Shown here: piece by piece, positions 1 through 8,698 of the stretch
How positions within the stretch are numbered: the stretch's first letter is position 1
How the letters are laid out: every line of letters starts with the position of its first letter
Source of the DNA: Arthrobacter sp. YN
GTDB taxonomy: Bacteria; Actinomycetota; Actinomycetes; Actinomycetales; Micrococcaceae
Length of the DNA: 64,000 bases
Direction of reading: 5' to 3'
NCBI RefSeq assembly: GCF_002224285.1
Contig: NZ_CP022436.1
Location: 682,001 to 746,000 of the forward strand
Translations under genes and position numbers: made by a program
The notes under the pieces: model-generated
Told to the model about the DNA's origin: nothing
Database searches by the model: none
Seen by the model: only the letters and a program-made list of their open reading frames with translations

Positions 1-1745
1 TCGCGGTCTCGGGGAAGCCTGAGGGTACGGTCCGGGCAACGGTCAACGGCCGGGTCATCCTCGAAGCGAACGCAGCAGCCACCGTTCCCCTGGACGAAGC
101 GGTCAGCAATGCCGACGTTCTTGGCCAGCAGCTCACGGTGGGGCTTCAGTTCATCCCGGTAACCCACACCATGTGCGTGGTCTCCAACTCCACGGCAACC
201 CTGAACAACATGATGGTCGACTTCAGCGGGACCGCCAAGGCTCCCACCACGGTGGGTGAGTTCTTCCCGGCGTCCGTGCCCGCCGTCGTGCTTCCCGTCC
301 CGGCGGATCCCGGCGCGGATGTTTCCGCCGCCATCATGACCGCCTCGGCCGCCATGGCCCAGCGCTATCCGGACGCCGCCGTCGCAGTGGTTCCGGAAGC
401 CGAGCTGGTGGCGCGCGTTGCCACCCTCCCGACCGGCAGCCGGATCCTCAGCGTCATCGCAGACCAGGGTGAAACCGCCACCAAACTGGCCACGGCGGCC
501 GGGCTCCCGCAGCTCATCCTCAGCGGCCACGACGAACAACTCCGCACCGCAGCTCGGGCGCTTGCCAGCGACAAAACCGCACTGGCCGTGACCTCCTCCG
601 TGACCGGCCTGACCTCGGCGCTGCCTGCCGCACCGGGCCTGGTCCAGAGCCTCAAGGACCTGGGCAGCACCACCTTGAAACTCTCCGGCTACGGCACCCC
701 GGAATCCTTTGTTGGCGTCACCCAGTCGCAGTTCGGCGGCCCGGTTTCCTCGGTGAAAGTCCAGCTCAAGGGCACGCACACGGCTGTCCCGGACAACGCC
801 CAGGCGCAGCTCTCGGTCTTCTGGAATGACTACCTGCTCAGTTCCAAGAACCTCGACGGCGGTGACACCTTCACGGTGGATGCTGAGGTTCCAGCGGGCC
901 AGCTACAGGCGAAGAATGGCCTCCGGATCCGTCTGGCCGCCCTCCCGGCAGGCGGCGATTGCACCGGGCCCGCAGGTGTCATGCCCATGGAAGTCACCCT
1001 GGATACCTCTGGCAGCACCCTCACGGCGGTCCGTGGCGGATCCACGAAAGCCGGCTTCGAACGGTTCCCCCAGGCTTTCGGACAGAGCGTTCAGGTAGCG
1101 TTCGGCGATGGCAACGCCCAAGCCAACACCGTCAACGCAGCGACGCTGCTGGCTTCCCTGCAGCGTGACAGTGCCTCCCTGCTGGATACCCGTGTGGTGG
1201 GCCTCGACGCCCTGGCCGGTTCCAGCGAGTCCGGGCTGGTGGTGGGTGCCACCGCCGACGTCGCCAATAAGCTGTCCGCACCACTGCGGTTGGCGGAGTT
1301 CCGCACCATCTCGCCTGACGACGTCGAATACGGCGTTGGCGCCTCGGCTCCGTACGGCGTGTTGGAGGCTTTTGAGCAAGGCGGCCGGAATCTGCTGCTC
1401 CTTGGTGCTTGGGCACCGGAAAATGACGCTGCCGCCGCGTCCACGCTCCAGTCCTCGTTGGCCTCCCATGTGGGTGCTGTTGAAGGTGGCTGGGCATCGC
1501 TGTCCCGGAACCTCCTGGTGACCCAGCCGTCGGGGACTCCCGTGCTGCTGGAGAGCAATGTGGTGGTTCCGCAGAAGGCTGTGACTGATGACTACCGTCC
1601 GTATGCCTGGTGGATCGGCGGGGCAGTGGTGGTGCTGGGCCTGGCGTTCGCAGCCCGGACAGTGCTCCTGCGGCGTCGTGCCCGGGCGGCGCAGGCCTAC
1701 GTGGATGCTGAACAGGCGGCGACCAATCCGGATCATGGCAACTAA
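1..1745 (+). CDS. BcsB-like exopolysaccharide synthase accessory protein (5' truncated by window)
   Basis: The reading frame is open from base 3 to a TAA at 1743-1745, so the N-terminus lies outside the window and about 580 residues are visible. The protein is rich in beta-type sequence and ends with one transmembrane helix (YAWWIGGAVVVLGLAF) followed by a basic cytoplasmic tail. A large extracytoplasmic region plus one C-terminal helix is the architecture of BcsB, the partner subunit of cellulose synthase, and the text resembles Gram-positive BcsB-like proteins. It overlaps the next gene by 11 bases and heads an operon with two glycosyltransferases and c-di-GMP enzymes. By inference it guides a growing polysaccharide outside the membrane. 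The family call rests on topology and context; a different membrane-anchored polysaccharide-binding protein is possible. Confidence 0.7.
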   Translation, partial: AVSGKPEGTVRATVNGRVILEANAAATVPLDEAVSNADVLGQQLTVGLQFIPVTHTMCVVSNSTATLNNMMVDFSGTAKAPTTVGEFFPASVPAVVLPVPADPGADVSAAIMTASAAMAQRYPDAAVAVVPEAELVARVATLPTGSRILSVIADQGETATKLATAAGLPQLILSGHDEQLRTAARALASDKTALAVTSSVTGLTSALPAAPGLVQSLKDLGSTTLKLSGYGTPESFVGVTQSQFGGPVSSVKVQLKGTHTAVPDNAQAQLSVFWNDYLLSSKNLDGGDTFTVDAEVPAGQLQAKNGLRIRLAALPAGGDCTGPAGVMPMEVTLDTSGSTLTAVRGGSTKAGFERFPQAFGQSVQVAFGDGNAQANTVNAATLLASLQRDSASLLDTRVVGLDALAGSSESGLVVGATADVANKLSAPLRLAEFRTISPDDVEYGVGASAPYGVLEAFEQGGRNLLLLGAWAPENDAAAASTLQSSLASHVGAVEGGWASLSRNLLVTQPSGTPVLLESNVVVPQKAVTDDYRPYAWWIGGAVVVLGLAFAARTVLLRRRARAAQAYVDAEQAATNPDHGN

Positions 1746-3441
1746 CGTAGTCACCCGGCCGCGGGCGGCCCACCGGCGTCCCGCTCCGACGCTGGCACTG
1801 CTGCGATCGCTGGCACCGTTGACACGGCAGGGCTGGGCGCGGCTCGGTGCCCCGGTGGTGGGGCGCAAGGTTCCCGGCACCAGGATCGTGGCGGTGGTTT
1901 CACTGGTGGTGGGGTACCTCGCCTGCCTGTACACGATCGGTCATGGCACCAACCTGGACTATTCGGATGCCCAGAGCCACCTGACCATCGCCCGGCGGAT
2001 CTTCGACAGCAAGGCACCCGGCTTTGAGCAGCTGGGCACCGTCTGGCTGCCCATGCCGCACCTGTTGCTGGCTCCGTTCGTGCTGAATATGTGGCTATTC
2101 AGCACGGGCTGGGCTGCCGGAATCCTGGGGATCCTGGCGTTGTCCGCCACCTCCACCGGCCTGTACTTGATCGCAGCCCGCCTCGGATTGGGCAGGGCCG
2201 GACGTCTCGCCACGACCCTGGTGGTCCTGGCCAACCCGGCGGTTTTGTACGTCTACACCACAGCGCTGACCGAGCCGGTGCTCATCATGTGCATCGTGGG
2301 CGGTATGGCCGGATTGGCGCATTGGGCCACCAGCCGCCGTCGAATGAGTGCCGGAGAGCTGGCCGTCTTCGCCGGTATTCCGTCCGCCGCCGCAGTACTG
2401 TCCCGTTACGAAGGCTGGGCGCTGGTGATGACCGGAACTCTGTTGGTGTTGATCGTCGCCAAGCGCCGCACCGGTGCGTGGCGGGAGGCATTCATCATGG
2501 CCGGTGGCTACGTGATGATCCCGGCCGCGGCGGTCCTCTGGTGGATTTCCTACAACTGGGCCATTTACGGCAACCCGCTGGAGTTCATGTTCGGGCAGTA
2601 CTCCGCCTACGCGCAGCAGAAGAACATCACCGACGGCGGCCTGTTGCCCACCAAGGGCAACCTGGGACTCACGCTGACTACTTTCCATTGGTCCCTGCTG
2701 GAGACAGTTGGCGTGGTGGTCCTCGCGCTGGCGGCATGCGGCGCCGTCGTGCTGGTCTTCAGGCGGGGCTTTGCCAACAGCACCCTGCTGGTGGCGGTGA
2801 CCGGCAGTGCGTATGCTTTTGCGGTGCTGAGCCTCTTCCTGGGACAGACGGCCATTAACAACGACCATTCGCTGCCGTCAACGTGGTGGAACAACCGCTT
2901 CGCACTGACGGCGCTGCCCCTGGTGGCCATTCTGGTAGCCGTGGTGGTGGAGGAACTCGCCCGCCCGGCCCGCATCAAGCCCGTGGTGGTCGGCGCGTTG
3001 CTGGCTGGACTCGTGGTGCAGAACCTCTGGTGGAGCGAGGATCCCACGGGTCGGCTCGCCGTCCTGGCGGAGGGGCGGATGTCAGCGGAGTCCACCACCA
3101 ATTCCACGGCCGCGGCGCGCTGGCTCCACGAGCACTACGAGTCCGGCGGAATACTCATGGATGAGAGCGCCCGGGGCAACGCCGTGCTTCCTGTCATGGG
3201 CATTCCCCTCAAAGAGATCTACAACCGTGCCTCCGGAGACTACTTTGGTCCGGCACTGAAGGACCCTGCAAAGTACGCGCAGTGGGTGTTCGTCAACGTT
3301 GAAGCCGGAACGGGAGCGCGGGACTCGGGGCCCACGGACCTGGTGTACCAGGCGATCGTGGCGAACCCGTCGTTCACTGTCCGCTACTCCGTGGCCTTCT
3401 CGACTCCAACCCACCGGATCTATGAAAGGTCCTCCCACTGA
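1735..3441 (+). CDS. Polytopic GT-C-like membrane glycosyltransferase
   Basis: 568 residues from the ATG at 1735, which overlaps the stop of the upstream gene; earlier in-frame starts would lie deep inside that gene. About ten or more hydrophobic segments are visible, beginning with VAVVSLVVGYLACLYTIG. The first loop carries an acidic motif (NLDYSDAQSHL) followed by GTVWLPMPH, as in lipid-sugar-dependent GT-C transferases of the PMT/ArnT type, where a loop-1 Asp is catalytic. A soluble C-terminal portion (from about residue 440) follows. It probably transfers a sugar from a polyprenyl carrier at the outer face of the membrane. Its stop overlaps the next ATG by one base (TGATG), so it is translationally coupled to the GT2 synthase. 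The acceptor is unknown; it could decorate the polymer made by the neighbour. Confidence 0.7.
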   Translation: MATNVVTRPRAAHRRPAPTLALLRSLAPLTRQGWARLGAPVVGRKVPGTRIVAVVSLVVGYLACLYTIGHGTNLDYSDAQSHLTIARRIFDSKAPGFEQLGTVWLPMPHLLLAPFVLNMWLFSTGWAAGILGILALSATSTGLYLIAARLGLGRAGRLATTLVVLANPAVLYVYTTALTEPVLIMCIVGGMAGLAHWATSRRRMSAGELAVFAGIPSAAAVLSRYEGWALVMTGTLLVLIVAKRRTGAWREAFIMAGGYVMIPAAAVLWWISYNWAIYGNPLEFMFGQYSAYAQQKNITDGGLLPTKGNLGLTLTTFHWSLLETVGVVVLALAACGAVVLVFRRGFANSTLLVAVTGSAYAFAVLSLFLGQTAINNDHSLPSTWWNNRFALTALPLVAILVAVVVEELARPARIKPVVVGALLAGLVVQNLWWSEDPTGRLAVLAEGRMSAESTTNSTAAARWLHEHYESGGILMDESARGNAVLPVMGIPLKEIYNRASGDYFGPALKDPAKYAQWVFVNVEAGTGARDSGPTDLVYQAIVANPSFTVRYSVAFSTPTHRIYERSSH

Positions 3442-5399
3442 TGACCTCCCCTTCACGCTTGGCGGACTCCACGCTCAACCGGCAATCGATCGGCCAGACA
3501 CTGCTTGCGGCGGGGCTCGTCACCCCGGAACAGCTGCAGCGTGCGCTGGATCGCGCGGCGAGCGAAGGCGGGCTGCTGGGCCGGCACCTGATCCTGGAAG
3601 CCGGGCTGGACCGTCGTCGGATTTATGAAGTCCTGGCACAGCATTGGGACGCGCCGCTGGTGGACCTGGTGGCTGATCCGGTGGATGACCAGCTGATGGA
3701 GGTGCTCGGGTACAGCGACGTGGGCGAGCCGCAGTGGCTGCCATGGAAGATGGACGGTGACGTGCTGACGGTGGCCACTGCGGTGGCTCCGTCCACAGCC
3801 ATCGCCGAGGAAGCGGCGCGTCTTTTCGACGCCGCATCTGTTGAATTTCGCACCACCACCGACTGGGACATCAACCAGTCCATCCAGCGTTCCTTCCGGC
3901 GCCACCTCCTCTACGAATCCGCCGAGCGCCTTGCCGAAGAGCGTCCGGGCGAATCCGCACGCACCGCCCTGACCCCATGGCAGCGATACCTCCCGGTGGT
4001 CCTGCTCACGGGACTAATCACTGCGTTCGTGCTCTCTCCGCTGACGGCTTTGATCGTGCTGCTGGCAGCAGCAAACGTCGTCTTCCTGGTGAGCATCGGC
4101 TTCAAGACGCTCGCGAGTCTCCGCAGCCCCTTCGACAGGATGCATGATGCTGCGGTGGCCAAAGCCAGGGATAAGGAGAGGGCCACCCGCGGCCTGGCAC
4201 CCCTGGCGGAGGAACGGGTCCCCGACGGCGACTTGCCTGTCTACACGATCCTGGTTCCGGTGTTCCGGGAAGCGAACATCATCGACAAATTGTTGACCAA
4301 CCTGGGCCAACTGGACTACCCACGGTCCAAGCTGGATGTCCTGGTCCTTCTGGAAGAAGACGACGCCGAGACCATCGCCGCCGCGAAGGCTTCGCGGCCA
4401 CCGGAATACGTCCGAATCCTCATCGTGCCCAAGGGCGATCCGCAGACCAAGCCAAGGGCCTGCAACTACGGGCTGACGTTCGCCCGCGGCGAGTACGTGG
4501 TCATTTACGATGCCGAGGACCGCCCCGAGCCCGGCCAGCTGCGTGCCTCCATCGCCGCGTTCAAGCAGGACGCCTTTGAACGGGAACACCTCAACCCGGA
4601 CCGCAAACCGCTGATCTGCGTCCAGGCTGCGCTCAACTACTTCAACGCGGACCAGAACGTCCTCACCCGGATGTTCACCATCGAATACACGCACTGGTTC
4701 GACTCGATGCTCCCTGGCCTGGACAACTCAGGGATCCCGCTGCCGCTGGGTGGGACCTCCAACCACTTTGTGACCTCGCTGCTGAAGGAAGTCGGCGCGT
4801 GGGACCCATGGAACGTGACCGAGGACGCCGACCTGGGGCTCCGGGCCGCCGTGGACGGGTACCGTGTGGGCGTCATCAACTCCACCACGTGGGAAGAAGC
4901 GTGCTCGCAGGTGCCGGCGTGGATCAAGCAACGCACCCGCTGGATCAAGGGCTACATGGTCACCTCGGCCGTCAACACCCGGAACACGGTGCGCTACATC
5001 AAGAGCACTGGGATTGCCGGCGCCGTTGGGTTCCTCGGCCTGATCCTGGGCACCCCGTTGGCGTTCCTGGCCTACCCGCTGGTGGTGGGCTTCACCGTGG
5101 TCACGTACATCGGCTATGACGTTGTTGGCCTGGTCCTGCCCGAATGGCTGTTGGTGGGCGGCATGGTGTCCATGCTCTTCGGTAACGCCATGATGATCAT
5201 CGTTTCCGGTGTGGCCACCCTCCGCCGGCACGGATGGAGGATCGCGATCTTCGCCCTGCTCAACCCGTTCTATTGGGTGCTGCACTCGGTGGCTGCCTGG
5301 CGGGCGGCCTGGCAGATGCTCACCAGCCCGCACAAGTGGGAGAAGACTCCGCACGGACTGGAAGCCGAATACCACGACGACGGCCACTGGGTTGGTTGA
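3441..5399 (+). CDS. GT2 family polysaccharide synthase with N-terminal MshEN (GspE-N) domain
   Basis: 652 residues. Residues about 15-110 form an MshEN/GspE N-terminal domain with two repeats of the LG..L...GL type (GQTLLAAGLVTPEQL, LLGRHLILEAGL). In MshE and relatives this domain binds cyclic di-GMP. Two membrane helices follow at about 177-215. The GT2 core has the nucleotide-binding start YTILVPVFREANI (about 267), the metal-binding DAED (about 357), TEDADLGLR (about 460) and the processive-synthase motif QRTRW (about 496), then more membrane segments. The layout resembles NfrB-type proteins (phage N4 receptor partner) and cellulose-synthase-like enzymes. It sits between a BcsB-like protein and a diguanylate cyclase, so it is the likely catalytic subunit of a c-di-GMP-controlled exopolysaccharide synthase. 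The polymer is unknown. Confidence 0.85.
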   Translation: MTSPSRLADSTLNRQSIGQTLLAAGLVTPEQLQRALDRAASEGGLLGRHLILEAGLDRRRIYEVLAQHWDAPLVDLVADPVDDQLMEVLGYSDVGEPQWLPWKMDGDVLTVATAVAPSTAIAEEAARLFDAASVEFRTTTDWDINQSIQRSFRRHLLYESAERLAEERPGESARTALTPWQRYLPVVLLTGLITAFVLSPLTALIVLLAAANVVFLVSIGFKTLASLRSPFDRMHDAAVAKARDKERATRGLAPLAEERVPDGDLPVYTILVPVFREANIIDKLLTNLGQLDYPRSKLDVLVLLEEDDAETIAAAKASRPPEYVRILIVPKGDPQTKPRACNYGLTFARGEYVVIYDAEDRPEPGQLRASIAAFKQDAFEREHLNPDRKPLICVQAALNYFNADQNVLTRMFTIEYTHWFDSMLPGLDNSGIPLPLGGTSNHFVTSLLKEVGAWDPWNVTEDADLGLRAAVDGYRVGVINSTTWEEACSQVPAWIKQRTRWIKGYMVTSAVNTRNTVRYIKSTGIAGAVGFLGLILGTPLAFLAYPLVVGFTVVTYIGYDVVGLVLPEWLLVGGMVSMLFGNAMMIIVSGVATLRRHGWRIAIFALLNPFYWVLHSVAAWRAAWQMLTSPHKWEKTPHGLEAEYHDDGHWVG

Positions 5400-5525
5400 A
5401 GCGGGGCCGGTTGGAACCACCCCTGATCTTGAGCAAATCCTGAGCAAATGCCGCAGTGGGGTTGAGTAAGCCTCGCCACACTGAACTCAAAGCCGCAGGA
5501 TGACCAGCTGAGGGGGTTGGACACG

Positions 5526-6701
5526 GTGCTCGATGCTTTCTCGGTACGGGTTGGTTTAGGCGTGGTCACGGTGACGCTGTTGGTGCTGTTCTGTATCTCC
5601 TTTCAGCGCACCCGCTCACCCTATGCAGGCTGGTGGAGCGTGGCCCTGCTGGAATTCATGATGGGCAACGCAGCATTCCTGCTGAACGGCACCCCTCACC
5701 AGCAATGGGCCAACCCCGTGGGCAACATCCTGGTGGTGGCCGGAGCGTTCAGCGTTTGGGCAGGCGCAAAGACCCTTCGGGACCGTAACGCGGCACCATG
5801 GCAGTTGGCCATCGGTCCCGCCGTCACCGCCGTCGCGTCCTGCCTGGATAGTCCCGGGTCCAATGTGTGGTCCGGCGGATTTGTCTATCTGGCGATGATG
5901 GCCGTGGGCATTGCCTTGGCCGCCTACGACCTGTGGTTCATCAAGTCCTCGCACTCCCAGGTCCACAAAGCACTGTCCGTCGCGGCAGGTCTGCTGGCCG
6001 GCTATTACCTGGGCAGGTGGTTGGTTTTTGCGCTTGAAGGCCCGTCAAGCCACACGTTCACCACCTACTTTGGACCTGCACCTTCGGCCCTGATATCCAT
6101 GGTGCTCCTGGTCACCGTGTCCTTCAGCATGACGGCCCTCACCAGCGACCAACTCATCAAGGGACTCAAGGAACGGGCCGACCGCGACCACCTGACCGGC
6201 CTCCTCAACCGGGGAACCTTCCTGGACATGGCCACCACGGAACTCCACCGCCTGCAGTCCGCAGGATCCGGCGCAGCCATAGTCCTTGCGGACCTTGACC
6301 ATTTCAAAGCCGTCAACGACGAATTCGGCCACGGGGCCGGGGACAAGGCACTCCAGGCCTTCGCCGAAGCCTGCGGTGCCTCGGTCAGGTCCACCGATCT
6401 GATCGGGCGTTACGGCGGTGAGGAATTTATCCTGTTCCTGCCCGGGGCCACGCAGGACCGGGCCGAGGACATCGCAGCCGAAATCAGCCGCCGGATGGCA
6501 GCCACCCCGGCGCCCCAGGGCGTCGCATTTCCCACTATCAGCTATGGAGTCACCTCCAGCATCCCCGCAGGTGCTGACGTGAAATTCATGATTGAGGTGG
6601 CGGACGCAGCCCTGTACAGCGCCAAAGCGCAAGGAAGAAACCGGATTGTAGGAGCTGACCGCCATCAGGCGGCCATTATCGCGGATGAGGCACGATCATG
6701 A
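5526..6701 (+). CDS. Membrane diguanylate cyclase (GGDEF)
   Basis: 391 residues from GTG 5526. This start is preferred because the ribosome site GAGGGGG (5510-5516) sits 9 bases upstream; the TTG at 5517 abuts that site. About six or seven hydrophobic segments occupy residues 1-205 (an MHYT/7TM-like sensor of no family I recognise). A GGDEF domain follows from about 215: DHLTGLLNR, then LADLDHFKAVND (metal-binding Asp), then GGEEF at about 297. An RSTD allosteric I-site lies exactly five residues before GGEEF, so the enzyme should be an active, product-inhibited cyclase making c-di-GMP. It overlaps the next gene by four bases (ATGA). The obvious target is the MshEN domain of the synthase encoded 127 bases upstream. 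Confidence 0.9.
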   Translation: MLDAFSVRVGLGVVTVTLLVLFCISFQRTRSPYAGWWSVALLEFMMGNAAFLLNGTPHQQWANPVGNILVVAGAFSVWAGAKTLRDRNAAPWQLAIGPAVTAVASCLDSPGSNVWSGGFVYLAMMAVGIALAAYDLWFIKSSHSQVHKALSVAAGLLAGYYLGRWLVFALEGPSSHTFTTYFGPAPSALISMVLLVTVSFSMTALTSDQLIKGLKERADRDHLTGLLNRGTFLDMATTELHRLQSAGSGAAIVLADLDHFKAVNDEFGHGAGDKALQAFAEACGASVRSTDLIGRYGGEEFILFLPGATQDRAEDIAAEISRRMAATPAPQGVAFPTISYGVTSSIPAGADVKFMIEVADAALYSAKAQGRNRIVGADRHQAAIIADEARS

Positions 6702-7201
6702 CCTTCAACGAACTCACCACCAGGATCCAGATCCAGCACACCCAGGAGCTGTCCGCCTTCCGGCAAAACATCACCAGCGCTCCCTACATGGCCGGAACAC
6801 CGACGTCCCTGAATGCGGACCGCCGGTCAGTCCGGATGGGTCCCGTCCAATCGGTGGAGGACGGGAACGCCAACCTGACCATCGTCGCCGACGTGGAAGG
6901 CCTGGCCTGGTTCACAGCTGACAAAGGCCTGCTGGGCAGTTGCATCACAGTGTCCATCGCCGGTCACCGCAGGAACACGGGGACCCGCGTCCACCTCCCG
7001 CTGGCAGAATGCGACGCCTGGATCGAGGCCATCCTCGGCGGCTCCTGGATCACCCACGTGTACCGCGCCGGCAAGAGGGTGGAGTCCGACGGCAGGATGG
7101 ACATCGCCTCCTACCGGCTGTTCCTGGACGAGCGCCGCAATCCCGTCGCCAAGCCGCAGGCCGTCGCCGATACGACGCTGCGACGCCTGGAAGAATCGTG
7201 A
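6698..7201 (+). CDS. Uncharacterised 167-aa protein between two c-di-GMP genes (possible divergent PilZ)
   Basis: 167 residues, no signal peptide or membrane segment, overlapping the cyclase gene by ATGA and the GGDEF-EAL gene by GTGA, so it is made in step with both. I do not recognise the family. There is an RxxxR at residues 42-46 (RRSVR) and, 28 residues later, DKGLLG at 75-80. This order and spacing echo the PilZ c-di-GMP signature (RxxxR, 20-30 residues, then D/N-x-S/A-x-x-G), with Gly in place of Ser/Ala, followed by a beta-rich stretch ending GTRVHLPL. That resemblance is weak and may be chance. Its role is inferred from position only: probably a receptor or adaptor of the local c-di-GMP circuit. 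Confidence 0.8.
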   Translation: MTFNELTTRIQIQHTQELSAFRQNITSAPYMAGTPTSLNADRRSVRMGPVQSVEDGNANLTIVADVEGLAWFTADKGLLGSCITVSIAGHRRNTGTRVHLPLAECDAWIEAILGGSWITHVYRAGKRVESDGRMDIASYRLFLDERRNPVAKPQAVADTTLRRLEES

Positions 7202-8622
7202 CCAGCACAAAGCCCCGACGACTCGTCCCCGCTGACGCTGATTCCCGCATCGAAAAACTCGAGCGGCACGTCCAGTCGCTCATGGAAGAGCTCCACCACG
7301 TCCGGCATGAGCAGCGCCGCGAGGCGCTCACTGATGCACTCACCGGACTCGGCAACCGCTTGGCCTTGGTGGAGGCTTTCGCTGCGGCACGGAACGCCGC
7401 GGCCCACGGTTCCGCTCAACCTGCGCTCCTCCTCATGAACCTGGACGGTTTCAAGGCACTGAAAAACTCCGCCGGCCTTGCCGCGGCGGACCAGGTTCTG
7501 GTCACCGTGGCGATGCGCATCCGGTCGGCCGTACGGGAGAACGACGTCGTCACGCGCCTGGGTGCCGACGAATACGCGGTGCTGTTGCCCGCCACCCCGC
7601 AAAACCGGGCTACCGCCGTCGGCAACCGCATCCTGGCCGCGCTGGAACCGAACATCGATCTCGGGAACAACAGCGTCCGCTGCGGTGCAAGCATGGGGCT
7701 GCGGACAGCAGAGCCACACCACACCCTCGAGGACCTGCTCCAGGAAGCCGATATCGCTATGGAGGAATCCAAGAGCGAGGGCCGGAACAAGCTCAAGGTG
7801 TTCGATCCCGCCACGCTGCACGCCCGGCAGCTCCAGCGGCAGATTGTGGGTGAACTCCGCGAGGCCATCCGTGCAGATCAGTTGGTGCTGAACTACCAGC
7901 CGATCGTGGAGCTGGCCACGGGAAGGATCGAAGGCTGCGAAGCTCTGGTCCGCTGGAACCACCCTGTGCACGGCTTGATCATGCCGGACCAGTTCATTCC
8001 CGTGGCCGAGGCTACGGGGCTTATCGCGGAGCTGGGGAGGTGGGTCCTGCGCACCGCCGTGGGGCAGCTGCGGCAGTGGCGGGACAACCCGGCCACGGCC
8101 CAGCATGACTTCTCCATGCGCATCAATGTCTCCGCCGCGGACCTGCAGAGCCTGGAGTTCGTGGACGACGTCAGCGAAGCCCTTGCCGAGGAAAGCCTGC
8201 GTCCGGAATCGCTGGTCCTGGAGCTGACCGAGAGCGCCATCATCCAGAACAACGAGCTGGACCGCTACACCCTGGCGAGCCTGCACAGGCTGGGTGTGGG
8301 ACTTGAAATCGATGATTTTGGTGCCGGATATTCGTCCATGGGATACCTGCGGAAGCTGCCCGTGGACCGGGTGAAAGTGGACCGGCAATTTGTGAAGGAC
8401 CTCGGAAAAGATCCCTCCCAACTCGTGTTCCTGGCGGCCATCCAGGAAGTTATCCGGTCCTGCGGGCTGGAAGGTGTGTGGGAAGGCATTGAAACTGCCG
8501 AGGAAGCAGCGGCGCTCCGGAGTATCGGCTGCGCCAGCGGCCAAGGGTACTACTTTGGCAGGCCCTTGCCCGAGGTTGGGTTCACGGAGCAGTTGACCCG
8601 GCTGCGGACCTGGCCGGCTTGA
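7198..8622 (+). CDS. GGDEF-EAL protein, probable c-di-GMP phosphodiesterase with degenerate GGDEF
   Basis: 474 residues from GTG 7198, which overlaps the previous stop (GTGA); longer in-frame versions would run through the 167-aa gene. It is cytoplasmic, with a short coiled N-terminus (residues about 15-45). The GGDEF domain reads GADEY (about 122) instead of GG[DE]EF, so cyclase activity is doubtful, but the RxxD I-site (REND) is intact five residues upstream. The EAL domain begins about residue 225 and keeps EALVRW (about 248), the Asn of RINVSA, ELTES, DDFGAGYSS, KVDRQFV, GIET and GQGYYFG, so most metal and catalytic residues are present. It should hydrolyse c-di-GMP, perhaps tuned by ligand bound to the dead GGDEF domain. 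Last gene of the operon, followed by a strong hairpin. Confidence 0.88.
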   Translation: MTSTKPRRLVPADADSRIEKLERHVQSLMEELHHVRHEQRREALTDALTGLGNRLALVEAFAAARNAAAHGSAQPALLLMNLDGFKALKNSAGLAAADQVLVTVAMRIRSAVRENDVVTRLGADEYAVLLPATPQNRATAVGNRILAALEPNIDLGNNSVRCGASMGLRTAEPHHTLEDLLQEADIAMEESKSEGRNKLKVFDPATLHARQLQRQIVGELREAIRADQLVLNYQPIVELATGRIEGCEALVRWNHPVHGLIMPDQFIPVAEATGLIAELGRWVLRTAVGQLRQWRDNPATAQHDFSMRINVSAADLQSLEFVDDVSEALAEESLRPESLVLELTESAIIQNNELDRYTLASLHRLGVGLEIDDFGAGYSSMGYLRKLPVDRVKVDRQFVKDLGKDPSQLVFLAAIQEVIRSCGLEGVWEGIETAEEAAALRSIGCASGQGYYFGRPLPEVGFTEQLTRLRTWPA

Positions 8623-8641
8623 TCTCCTTGTGAGACAGCAG

Positions 8642-8685
8642 AAGGCCCCTGCACCCGTCCTTGCGGACGCGTGCAGGGGCCTTTT
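8642..8685. terminator. Bidirectional rho-independent terminator
   Basis: A 13-bp stem (AAGGCCCCTGCAC at 8642-8654 with GTGCAGGGGCCTT at 8671-8683) runs into TTTT on + and reads AAAAGG on the other side. It lies between the convergent EAL gene and purL and can serve both. Confidence 0.9.
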
Positions 8686-8698
8686 GGCTGGCCGGTCT

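Noticed and set aside
1588..1734. Upstream extension of the GT-C gene to 1588
   Set aside because: It would overlap the BcsB-like coding region by 158 bases; ATG 1735 gives the usual short overlap and a sensible N-terminus.
5430..5450. Direct repeat TGAGCAAAT (two copies) between the synthase and cyclase genes
   Set aside because: Only nine bases and two copies; too short to distinguish from chance.
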